Below are positions 23,519-33,600 of a stretch of 64,000 nt of DNA, in pieces. The first letter of the stretch is position 1. Each line of letters starts with the position of its first letter. The notes below the pieces were generated by a model, which saw only the letters and a list, made by a program, of their open reading frames with translations, was not told the DNA's origin and did not search any database. Both the position numbers and the translations under genes were made by a program. This DNA is from Streptomyces sp. TLI_146 (GTDB lineage Bacteria > Actinomycetota > Actinomycetes > Streptomycetales > Streptomycetaceae): positions 3,906,001 to 3,970,000 of the forward strand of contig NZ_PJMX01000001.1 in NCBI RefSeq assembly GCF_002846415.1, given 5' to 3'.

Positions 23519-23566
23519 CGGGCGGGGGCTTGGTGCGCTCCTCCGTACGCCGAGAAAGCGCGCGCC

Positions 23567-23590
23567 CTCACGTACGTAGTACGTAGTGAG
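23567..23590. terminator. Hairpin between convergent genes
   Basis: CTCACGTACGT pairs with ACGTAGTGAG (one bulged base, 3-base loop) in the 91-base gap between the membrane-protein gene and the convergent TetR gene. There is no T-run, as is common for Streptomyces terminators. It may serve both directions. Confidence 0.55.
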
Positions 23591-23609
23591 CGCCCGGCCT
23601 CCCGCCCCC

Positions 23610-24236
23610 TCAGCCCGTCGCCTTCAGTGCCGCCACCGCCGACGTGGCCAGATCGTCCAGGTACCCCTTCGGCAGGTCGCCCCGGACCACCACCAGCCGC
23701 CAGTACAGCGGGCCGACGATCAGGTCGAGGGCCCGGTCCGGGTCGGCGCCCTCGGGGAGCTCGCCGCGCTCCACGGCCTCGCGCACGACGACCGCCGCGA
23801 CGCCCTTCTGGCCGTCGAGGAGCGCCTTCTTGATGGCGTCGGCGATCTCCGGGTGCCGGACGGACTCGACGAGCAGGTCCGGGATCACCTGGGAGGCGAC
23901 CGGGTGGCGCAGGGCGAGCGAGGCCACCGCGAGCAGTGCCCGGATGTCCCCGTACAGCGAGCCCGTGTGAGGCACGGGAAGGCCCTGTGCGGCGAAGGCG
24001 GACACCAGGTCGAGGACCAGGCTCAGCTTGGACTTCCAGCGGCGGTAGACGGCCGTCTTGCCCACTCCGGCGCGGCGCGCGATGCCCTCGATCGACATCC
24101 GGGCGAAGCCGACCGCCGCCAGCTCCTCGAAGACGGCCTTGCGGATGGCCTCGGTCACGTCCGAGCGCAGCACGGCGGCGCCGGCCGGGGCGCGGCGCTG
24201 GGGTTCTGCGGGGGCCGGGGCGTCCGAGTTGGTCAT
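23610..24236 (-). CDS. TetR-family transcriptional regulator
   Basis: This 208-aa repressor-type protein has an N-terminal helix-turn-helix at residues about 25-72 (AVFEELAAVGFARMSIEGIARRAGVGKTAVYRRW, split here only by reading) and a C-terminal ligand domain with no recognisable ligand motif. It is divergent from the TagGH-like exporter, with 186 bases between starts. No Shine-Dalgarno sequence precedes the ATG. A TATGCT hexamer ends 6 bases before it, suggesting a leaderless mRNA. The dyad in the shared promoter region makes it a good candidate regulator of the exporter and of itself. The effector is unknown. Confidence 0.88.
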   Translation of the reverse strand: MTNSDAPAPAEPQRRAPAGAAVLRSDVTEAIRKAVFEELAAVGFARMSIEGIARRAGVGKTAVYRRWKSKLSLVLDLVSAFAAQGLPVPHTGSLYGDIRALLAVASLALRHPVASQVIPDLLVESVRHPEIADAIKKALLDGQKGVAAVVVREAVERGELPEGADPDRALDLIVGPLYWRLVVVRGDLPKGYLDDLATSAVAALKATG

Positions 24237-24242
24237 GACTTG

Positions 24243-24291
24243 AGCATAGCGATAGGACGAGACGGTTGCGTTGCGACGTCATCGCGTCCTA
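24243..24291. promoter_or_regulatory. Divergent regulatory region: -10 box and TAGGACG/CGTCCTA dyad
   Basis: On the minus strand TATGCT (24243-24248) is a plausible -10 box for the TetR gene, six bases from its ATG. Immediately upstream, TAGGACG (24253-24259) and its exact reverse complement CGTCCTA (24285-24291) form a dyad with a 25-base centre that holds further GACG/CGTC symmetry. It overlaps where the TetR promoter core would be, so binding there could autoregulate. Operator status is inferred. Confidence 0.4.
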
Positions 24292-24422
24292 CTCTCACCG
24301 TGACGACGATACGGTCCCGTCCCGTCGTAACCCCAGGTTCACCGCCCGGCCACGTCCCGGCCCCGAACACCGCGTCCCCGCGAAGACCGACCGTCCGCGA
24401 AGCCACGTCGAAAGCGATCGTT

Positions 24423-25364
24423 GTGAGCCAGACCGCAGCCCCGCCGGCCCCGCCGGCCCCCGCGCAGGACACCCGGCCCGTCGACCCCGACCAGGGCCTG
24501 GGCGCAGCCGAACTGGCCGCCAAGTACGGCCTGACGGTCAGCGGCGCCCGGCCGTCCCTGAAGGAGTACGTCCAGCAGCTCTGGGAGCGCCGCCACTTCA
24601 TCTCGGCGTTCGCCACCGCCAAGCTCACCGCGCAGTACAGCGAGGCGAAGCTGGGCCAGATCTGGCAGCTGATGACCCCGCTGCTCAACGCGACGGTCTA
24701 CTACTTCATCTTCGGCATCCTGATGGGCACCAAGCAGGGCGTCCCGGACTACATCCCGTTCCTGGTCACCGGTGTCTTCATCTGGACCTTCACCGCCAAC
24801 TCGATCATGTCGGGCACGCGCGCGATCACCGGCAACATGGGCCTGGTGCGCGCCCTGCACTTCCCGCGCGCGTCCCTGCCCATCGCGCTCGCGCTCCAGC
24901 AGCTCCAGCAGCTGCTCTTCTCCATCGCCGCGCTCGCGATGATCCTGGTCGCCGTCGGCGTCTACCCGGCCGTGTCCTGGCTGATCGCCGTCCCCGCGCT
25001 GGTCCTCCAGGCCATGTTCAACACCGGTCTGTCGCTCGCCATGGCCCGGGTCGCCAGCAAGACCCCGGACATCTCGCAGCTGATGCCGTTCGTCCTGCGC
25101 ACCTGGATGTACGTCTCGGGCGTCATGTGGAGCCTGCCGCAGCTGATGACCCGCAGCTCGCTGCCGGACGGCCTGGTGAAGGTCCTCCAGTACAACCCGG
25201 CCGCCGTCTACATCGACCTGATGCGCTTCGCGCTGATCCACAGCTTCAAGGCGAAGCAGCTCCCGCCGCACGTCTGGGCGGTCGCGGGCGGCTGGGCGCT
25301 CCTCGCCCTCGTCGCCGGGTTCATCTACTTCTGGAAGGCAGAGGAGACCTACGGCCGTGGCTGA
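24423..25364 (+). CDS. ABC-2 type polysaccharide/teichoic acid exporter permease (TagG-like)
   Basis: This is the membrane subunit of a polymer exporter, 313 aa from GTG. A Pro/Ala-rich N-terminus precedes an amphipathic segment (about 45-75, SLKEYVQQLWERRHFISAFATAKL) and six hydrophobic helices, the layout of the TagG/Wzm/RfbD family. SEAKLGQIWQLMTPLLNATVYYFIFG is the conserved entry region. The last 8 bases overlap the ATPase gene. In this setting it should move undecaprenyl-linked wall polymer across the membrane. It lies directly downstream of the TetR-controlled divergent promoter region. Confidence 0.9.
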   Translation: MSQTAAPPAPPAPAQDTRPVDPDQGLGAAELAAKYGLTVSGARPSLKEYVQQLWERRHFISAFATAKLTAQYSEAKLGQIWQLMTPLLNATVYYFIFGILMGTKQGVPDYIPFLVTGVFIWTFTANSIMSGTRAITGNMGLVRALHFPRASLPIALALQQLQQLLFSIAALAMILVAVGVYPAVSWLIAVPALVLQAMFNTGLSLAMARVASKTPDISQLMPFVLRTWMYVSGVMWSLPQLMTRSSLPDGLVKVLQYNPAAVYIDLMRFALIHSFKAKQLPPHVWAVAGGWALLALVAGFIYFWKAEETYGRG

Positions 25365-26163
25365 CAGCACCCCAACCGTGATCACCACCTCTACGAAGAC
25401 CGGCGCCCCCACCGTGATCGCCGACGACGTCCACGTCGTCTACAAGGTCAACGGCGGCTCCACCAAGGGCAAGGGCAGCGCGACCTCCGCGCTCAGCCGG
25501 ATCGCCTCCCGCAAGGCCACCCCGGGCATCCGCGAGGTGCACGCCGTCAAGGGCGTCAGCTTCGTAGCCCGCAAGGGTGAGGCGATCGGCCTGATCGGCT
25601 CCAACGGCTCGGGCAAGTCCACCCTCCTGAAGGCCGTCGCGGGGCTGCTCCCGACCGCCAGGGGGCGGATCTTCACCCAGGGCCAGCCCTCCCTCCTCGG
25701 CGTCAACGCGGCGCTGATGAACGACCTCACCGGGGAGCGCAACGTCACCCTCGGCGGGCTCGCCATGGGCATGTCCCGCGAGGAGGTCCGGGACCGCTAC
25801 GACGACATCGTCGAGTTCTCCGGGATCAACGAGAAGGGCGACTTCATCTCGCTCCCGATGCGGACGTACTCCTCCGGCATGGGCGCCCGGCTGCGGTTCT
25901 CCATCGCCGCCGCCAAGTCCCACGACGTGCTCCTCATCGACGAGGCACTCTCCACCGGCGACGCCCGCTTCCAGCGGCGCAGCCAGGAGCGGATCGAGGA
26001 GCTGCGCGCCGAGGCGGGCACGGTCTTCCTGGTCAGTCACAGCAACGGCACCATCAAGCAGACCTGCGACCGGGCCCTCTGGCTGGAGTCGGGGGTCCTG
26101 CGGATGGACGGCCCGGCCGAGGAAGTCGTCGCCGCCTACGAGGAATACACCAAGAAGAAATAG
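25357..26163 (+). CDS. Polysaccharide/teichoic acid exporter ATP-binding subunit (TagH-like)
   Basis: This 268-aa ABC ATPase pairs with the preceding permease, whose gene overlaps its GTG start by 8 bases. The Walker A motif is GSNGSGKST, the signature YSSGMGARLRF, the Walker B DVLLIDEAL and the switch His is in LVSHS. The early VHAVKGVSFVARKGEAIGLIG and the FSGINEKGDF segment are typical of the TagH/Wzt/RfbE subfamily. It lacks the extra C-terminal carbohydrate-binding domain of Wzt and the long extracellular tail of B. subtilis TagH, so export is probably not coupled to chain-end recognition. Confidence 0.93.
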   Translation: MADSTPTVITTSTKTGAPTVIADDVHVVYKVNGGSTKGKGSATSALSRIASRKATPGIREVHAVKGVSFVARKGEAIGLIGSNGSGKSTLLKAVAGLLPTARGRIFTQGQPSLLGVNAALMNDLTGERNVTLGGLAMGMSREEVRDRYDDIVEFSGINEKGDFISLPMRTYSSGMGARLRFSIAAAKSHDVLLIDEALSTGDARFQRRSQERIEELRAEAGTVFLVSHSNGTIKQTCDRALWLESGVLRMDGPAEEVVAAYEEYTKKK

Positions 26164-26222
26164 GGCGAACCCTGCAAAACCAGTACGACTAAATATCACA
26201 AAGCGGTCTAAACTCCTGGTCG

Positions 26223-27479
26223 ATGACGACCCAGCAGCTGCGCATCCCCGCCCCGTCCGCCGCCCCCGACCCGGGCGCCGCAGGCCGCCGCACCCGGTAC
26301 GCCGCCGTCGCCGCCACCTGGCTCGCCACGCGCGCGGTGATGCTCTACCTCCTCGTCGACGACTCGATCGGCGTCGGCGGGGTGACCGGCGAGGTGTATG
26401 TCCTGTACCGCCAGTGGTACGAACAGCTGACAGCCGGTCACTTCCCATACGGCGACCCCACCTGGCAGTACCCGCCGGGCGCGGGCGCGGTGATCCTCGC
26501 CCCCTCGCTGCTGCCGTTCCTGACCTTCTTCCAGGCATTCGTCGCGCTGACCCTGGCCGCCGACGCGCTGATCGCCTTCGCGCTGGTACGGGCCGGGGCC
26601 CGGGCGGGCGGCAGCCCGGCGGGGGCGTGGACCTGGGTGGGCGGCCTGCCGCTGCTGCTGCACCTCCCGTACGGCCGCTACGACGTCCTGGTCACCGCCC
26701 CGGCCGTGGCCGCCCTGCTCTGCGTACGGCGCAGACCGCGGCTCGGCGGGGCGCTCGCGGGCCTCGGCGCCCTCGTCAAGGTCTGGCCCGCCCTGACCCT
26801 GCTCGGCACCCCGCGCGGTCGCACCACGCGCGCGTCGTGGACGGCGGCGCTCGGCGCGGCCGCCGCCCTGCTCGCCGTCCTCGCCCTCGGCTTCAGCCAC
26901 ACCCTCGACTTCCTGCGCCAGCAGGGGAACCGGGGTGTCCAGATCGAGTCCCTCGGCGGCACCGCCCTCCAGCTCGCGCACCTCTTCGCGCACTGGCCCG
27001 GCCGGGTCGTCTACCGGTACGGGGCGATGGAGTTCACCGGCCCGTATGTGTCGAGCGTGGCACGGCTGGCGCTCGCCCTGACCGCCGTCGCGTTCTGCTG
27101 GCTGCTGCTGTGGCGGGTCAGGGCGTGCCGGTGGACGGCGGCCACCCCGGCGGACGCGGCGCTCTGCGCTGTCCTGCTGTTCACCGTGACCAGCCGGGTG
27201 ATCAGCCCGCAGTACCTGGTCTGGCTGCTCGGCCTCGCCGCCGTGTGCCTGACCTCCCGCCAGACCAGCCAGCGGCCCGTCGCCCTCCTGACACTGCCCG
27301 CCGCGGCCCTCAGCGCCCTCGCCTTCCCGACCCTGTACGACCAGGTCATGGCCGGGACCGCGGTGGGCACCTCGCTGATGGTCCTGCGCAACACACTGCT
27401 GCTCGGCGCCGCGCTGCTCTCCTGCCGCCGCCTGTGGACGGCGACGGTCGCGCGGCCCGTTGTCAGTGGGCCGCGATAG
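26223..27479 (+). CDS. Membrane glycosyltransferase, GT87/DUF2029-like
   Basis: This 418-aa integral membrane protein starts at ATG 60 bases after the ATPase gene. About ten helices are visible. The first outer loop has LVDDSIGVGG and YRQWYEQLTAGHFPYGDPTWQYPPGA, and GALVKVWPALTLLG is a later signature; both are typical of the GT87/DUF2029 GT-C group that includes mycobacterial polyprenyl-phosphomannose-dependent transferases. It probably adds a sugar outside the cell to a glycolipid or wall polymer. The intergenic 26164-26222 is unusually A+T-rich and could hold its own promoter. Confidence 0.72.
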   Translation: MTTQQLRIPAPSAAPDPGAAGRRTRYAAVAATWLATRAVMLYLLVDDSIGVGGVTGEVYVLYRQWYEQLTAGHFPYGDPTWQYPPGAGAVILAPSLLPFLTFFQAFVALTLAADALIAFALVRAGARAGGSPAGAWTWVGGLPLLLHLPYGRYDVLVTAPAVAALLCVRRRPRLGGALAGLGALVKVWPALTLLGTPRGRTTRASWTAALGAAAALLAVLALGFSHTLDFLRQQGNRGVQIESLGGTALQLAHLFAHWPGRVVYRYGAMEFTGPYVSSVARLALALTAVAFCWLLLWRVRACRWTAATPADAALCAVLLFTVTSRVISPQYLVWLLGLAAVCLTSRQTSQRPVALLTLPAAALSALAFPTLYDQVMAGTAVGTSLMVLRNTLLLGAALLSCRRLWTATVARPVVSGPR

Positions 27480-27546
27480 TCTCGTTCCCGATCGGCAGGA
27501 AGGCCTCGGCAGCACCGCAAGAGGCCCTGGGGGAAGGGGGATCGGG

Positions 27547-28584
27547 GTGTCCGACACGCGTTTCGCGCCGCTGCGCGCGGACGACCCGCGCCAGATCTCC
27601 GGCTATGTCCTCGAAGCCCGCATCGGCGAGGGCGGCATGGGCACGGCCTACCTCTCCCGCACCCGGGGCAACCAGCCGGTGGCACTGAAACTGATCCGCA
27701 GGGAGTACGCGGAGAACGAGGAGTTCCGCCGCCGCTTCGCGCGCGAGGTCGAGGCCGCCCAGCGGGTGTACGGGGCCCATGTCGCCCCCGTCCTGGACCA
27801 CTCGGCGCAGGGCCCCCGTCCCTGGCTCGCCACCCGCTACATCCCGGGCATCCCGCTCGACGACGCCCTGGAGGCGCACGGACCGCTGCCGCCCGGGGCC
27901 GTGCTGCACCTGCTCGCCTGCGCGGCCCGCGCACTGGACTCCGTGCACCACGCCGGGGTGATCCACCGCGATGTGAAGCCCGGCAACCTGCTGCTCGCCG
28001 CCGACGGCCCCTGGCTGCTCGACTTCGGCATAGCCAAGGCCGCCGGGGCGGTCCGGCTCACCACCACCGGACGGCTGGTGGGCACCCCGAAGTACATGTC
28101 GCCCGAGCACGCCCTCGGACGTGAACTCACCCCGGCCGCCGACGTCTTCGCGCTCGGACTGCTCGCCGGTCTCGCCGCCACCGGGCGGCATCCGTACGGG
28201 AGGGGCAGCGCCCTGGCCGTCGCCGCGCGCATCGCCGGCACCGACCGCGAGCCGGCGGACCTCACGCCGTACCCCGAACCGCTGCGCGAGGTGCTGCGGA
28301 GCTGTCTGGCCGCCCGGCCCGAAGACCGGCCCGCGGCGGCCGAGCTGGCCGCGCTGTGCCGTCGGCTGTCCGGCCGGGGCCCGCTCGACTTCGCCGGCTG
28401 GCTGCCCGCGCCGCATCTGGCCGCGATCGCCACCAGGGAGGCGGCGGCCCGGCTGCGGATGGCGCTGCCGGACGCCCCGACGGTTCCGGCGATGCCCGCG
28501 ACGGCGCCGCTGACGGTCCGTGATCCCGACGCGGCCGAGTTCATCCGGCGGGTGCGCGGGACCAGGCGTTCCGAAGCTGAGTAG
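27547..28584 (+). CDS. Soluble Ser/Thr protein kinase
   Basis: This 345-aa Hanks-type kinase starts at GTG with AAGGGGG upstream. Catalytic features run in order: Gly-rich loop IGEGGMGTAYL, the Lys of VALKLIRREY, HRDVKPGNLL, DFGIAK and the activation segment TGRLVGTPKYMSPEHA. The C-terminal tail is Ala/Pro-rich and has no membrane helix, unlike most PknB-type kinases, so it is predicted cytoplasmic. Its kinase domain is close in sequence to the next gene's, suggesting tandem duplication. Confidence 0.93.
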   Translation: MSDTRFAPLRADDPRQISGYVLEARIGEGGMGTAYLSRTRGNQPVALKLIRREYAENEEFRRRFAREVEAAQRVYGAHVAPVLDHSAQGPRPWLATRYIPGIPLDDALEAHGPLPPGAVLHLLACAARALDSVHHAGVIHRDVKPGNLLLAADGPWLLDFGIAKAAGAVRLTTTGRLVGTPKYMSPEHALGRELTPAADVFALGLLAGLAATGRHPYGRGSALAVAARIAGTDREPADLTPYPEPLREVLRSCLAARPEDRPAAAELAALCRRLSGRGPLDFAGWLPAPHLAAIATREAAARLRMALPDAPTVPAMPATAPLTVRDPDAAEFIRRVRGTRRSEAE

Positions 28585-28664
28585 TACCGGCGACCGCCGT
28601 CCGCGTAGGCTCTGCGCCCGCAGGAGTTGACGGCACGTCGGGTGCCACGATCGGGGGAGGAACC

Positions 28665-30557
<1,893 letters not shown>

Positions 30558-30580
30558 ACGGGCAGCACGCCACGTACGCG

Positions 30581-30620
30581 TGAGGGGCGGCCACCGGTTT
30601 CCACCGGTGGCCGCCCCTCA
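30581..30620. terminator. Perfect 18-bp hairpin between convergent genes
   Basis: The 18-base arm beginning TGAGGGGCGGCC (30581-30598) is exactly repeated inverted at 30603-30620 with a TTCC loop. It sits 23 bases after the kinase stop and 29 bases from the stop of the convergent dehydrogenase gene, so it can terminate both. There is no T-run. Confidence 0.9.
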
Positions 30621-30649
30621 GCCGTCAGCACTCAGCCGTCAGCCCTCGC

Positions 30650-33600
30650 TCAGCTGTGCGTACGCAGCAGCGTCCGCATCGTCCGCATCGCCACCGACAG
30701 GTTCGCCAGGTCGAACGCGTCCGACCCCTGGATCTCCTCCAGCGTCGTGCGCGCACGGCCGAGGATCGCCGCGTTCTTGTCCTCCCACGCCTTGAACCGC
30801 TGCTCGGGCGACGACGTGCCGTTGCCGACCGAGAGCACGTCCTGGGTGAGACCCGCGTGCGCCGCGTACAGGTCCTCGCGGATGGAGGCGCGGGCCATCG
30901 ACTGCCAGCGGTCGGCCCGCGGCAGCTCGATGATCCGGTCCATCAGCTGGGTGATCCGCAGCCGGTCCGCGAGGTCGTAGTACACCTCGGCGACGGCCAG
31001 CGGGTCCTTGCCGGTGCGGCCCGAGATCGCCACGACGTCGAGCGACGGGAACGCGGAGGAGAACCCGGCGACCCGCCGCGCGAGCTCGTCCGGCACACCG
31101 GCCGCGGTGAGCTCGTCCAGGATCGACTGGTACCACTCCAGGTCCGCGCCCTTGAGCAGATTCGCCAGCTCGCCCCAGACCTTCTCGACGCCCTCGCCGA
31201 AGTCCGCGATGGTCTCGGCGATCTGGAGCGGCTGCGGCCGGTTGTTGAGCAGCCAGCGCGTGCCGCGCTCGACCAGCCGGCGCGAGTGGAGCCGGATGCG
31301 GGTCTGGACGTCGGCGTCGACCTTGTTGTCGAGCGCCTCGACCGCGTCCCACACCGCGTTCAGGCCGAAGATCTCGCGGGCCGCGGTCTGCGCCCGGACG
31401 ATCTCCTCCATGGACGCGCCGGTCTCCTCCCGCAGTCGGTGCAGGAAGGTCGAACCACCGGTGTTGACCGTGTCGTTGACCAGGACCGTGGTGACGATCT
31501 CGCGGCGCAGCGCGTGCCCGTCGATGGCCTCGGGGAACTTCTCGCGCAGCTGCTTCGGGAAGTACGCGTGGAGCAGCTTCTGCAGGTACGGGTCGTCCGG
31601 CAGGTCCGTGTGGATCAGCTCGTCGGCCACCGTGATCTTGGTGTACGCGAGCAGGACGGCGAGCTCGGGCTGGCTGAGCCCGCGCCCGTTGCTGAGCAGC
31701 TCGCGGATCTGGCGGTCGGTCGGCAGGAACTCGAGGCCGCGGTCCAGGTGGCCGTCGCGCCCGAGGCGGCGCATGAACCGCTGGTGGGCGTGGAGCAGCG
31801 AGGGCGACTGCGCGACCGCGTTGGCCAGGGCCGTGTTCTGCGCGTAGTTGTTGCGCAGCACCAGCCTGCCGACCTCGTCGGTCATCTGGGCGAGGATCTT
31901 GTTGCGCTGCTTGACGGTCATGTCGCCGTCGGTGACCAGGCCGTTGAGCAGGATCTTGATGTTCACCTCGTGGTCGGAGGTGTCCACGCCCGCGCTGTTG
32001 TCGATCGCGTCGGTGTTGACCTTGCCGCCGTTGCGGTCGAACTCGATCCGGCCGAGCTGGGTCAGGCCCAGGTTGCCGCCCTCGCCGACGACCTTGACCC
32101 GCAGGTCCTCGCCGTTGACGCGGATCGCATCGTTGGCCTTGTCGCCGACGTCCGCGTTGGACTCGGCGGACGACTTCACATACGTACCGATGCCGCCGTT
32201 CCACAGCAGGTCCACCGGCGCCTTGAGGATCGCCTGCATCAGCTCGGCGGGCGTCAGCTTGGTGATGCCCTGCTCGATGCCGAGGGCAGCGCGCATCTGC
32301 GCGTTGACCGGGATCGACTTGGCGGTACGCGGGTGGATGCCGCCGCCCGTGGACAGCAGCTCCTTGTTGTAGTCCGCCCAGGAGCTGCGGGGCAGGTCGA
32401 ACAGCCGGCGGCGCTCGGCGTACGAGACGGCCGCGTCCGGAGCCGGGTCGATGAAGATGTGGCGGTGGTCGAACGCGGCGACCAGGCGGATGTGCTCGGA
32501 GAGCAGCATGCCGTTGCCGAACACGTCACCGGACATGTCACCGACGCCCACGACCGTGAAGTCCTGGGTCTGGCTGTCGTGGCCGAGCTCGCGGAAGTGC
32601 CGCTTGACGGACTCCCAGGCACCGCGCGCGGTGATGCCCATGCCCTTGTGGTCGTATCCGGCGGAGCCGCCGGAGGCGAACGCGTCGCCGAGCCAGAAGT
32701 CGTAGCTGATCGCCACGTCGTTGGCGATGTCCGAGAAGGTCGCGGTGCCCTTGTCGGCGGCGACCACCAGGTAGGTGTCGTCCTCGTCGTGGCGCACCAC
32801 GTCGGACGGCGGCACGACCTCGCCCGCCACCAGGTTGTCGGTGATGTCGAGCAGTGCCGAGATGAACGTCTTGTACGAGGCGATGCCCTCGGCCAGCCAC
32901 GCGTCGCGGTCCACGGACGGGTCCGGGAGCTGCTTGGCGACGAAGCCGCCCTTGGCGCCGACCGGCACGATGACGGTGTTCTTCACCATCTGCGCCTTGA
33001 CCAGGCCGAGGATCTCCGTACGGAAGTCCTCGCGGCGGTCGGACCAGCGCAGACCACCGCGCGCGACCTTGCCGAAGCGCAGGTGCACGCCCTCGACGCG
33101 CGGCGAGTACACCCAGATCTCGAACGCCGGGCGGGGCGCCGGCAGGTCCGGGATGGCCTGCGGGTCGAACTTCATCGAGACGTACGCGTGGGGGTTGCCC
33201 TCCGCGTTCTTCTGGAAGTAGTTCGTCCGCAGCGTCGCCTTGATCACGGTGAGGAAGGAGCGCAGGATGCGGTCCTCGTCGAGCGAGGCGACCTGGTCGA
33301 GCGCGCCGTCCAGCTCTTCGAGCAGACCGTCGATGAGCTCGGTGCCCGCGCTCTGGCGGCCCGGCGACATCCGCGCCTCGAAGAGCGAGACCAGCAGCCG
33401 GGTGGTGTGGACGTTGTCGCGGAGGGTGTCCTCCATGTAGTCCTGGCTGAAGGTCGAACCGGCCTGGCGCAGGTACTTGGCGTAGGCGCGCAGCACCATC
33501 GCCTGGCGCCAGTTGAGCCCGGCGCGCAGCACCAGCGAGTTGAAGCCGTCGTTCTCGGCGGCGCCGGTCCAGGTGGCGGCGAAGGCCTCCTGGAAGCGCT

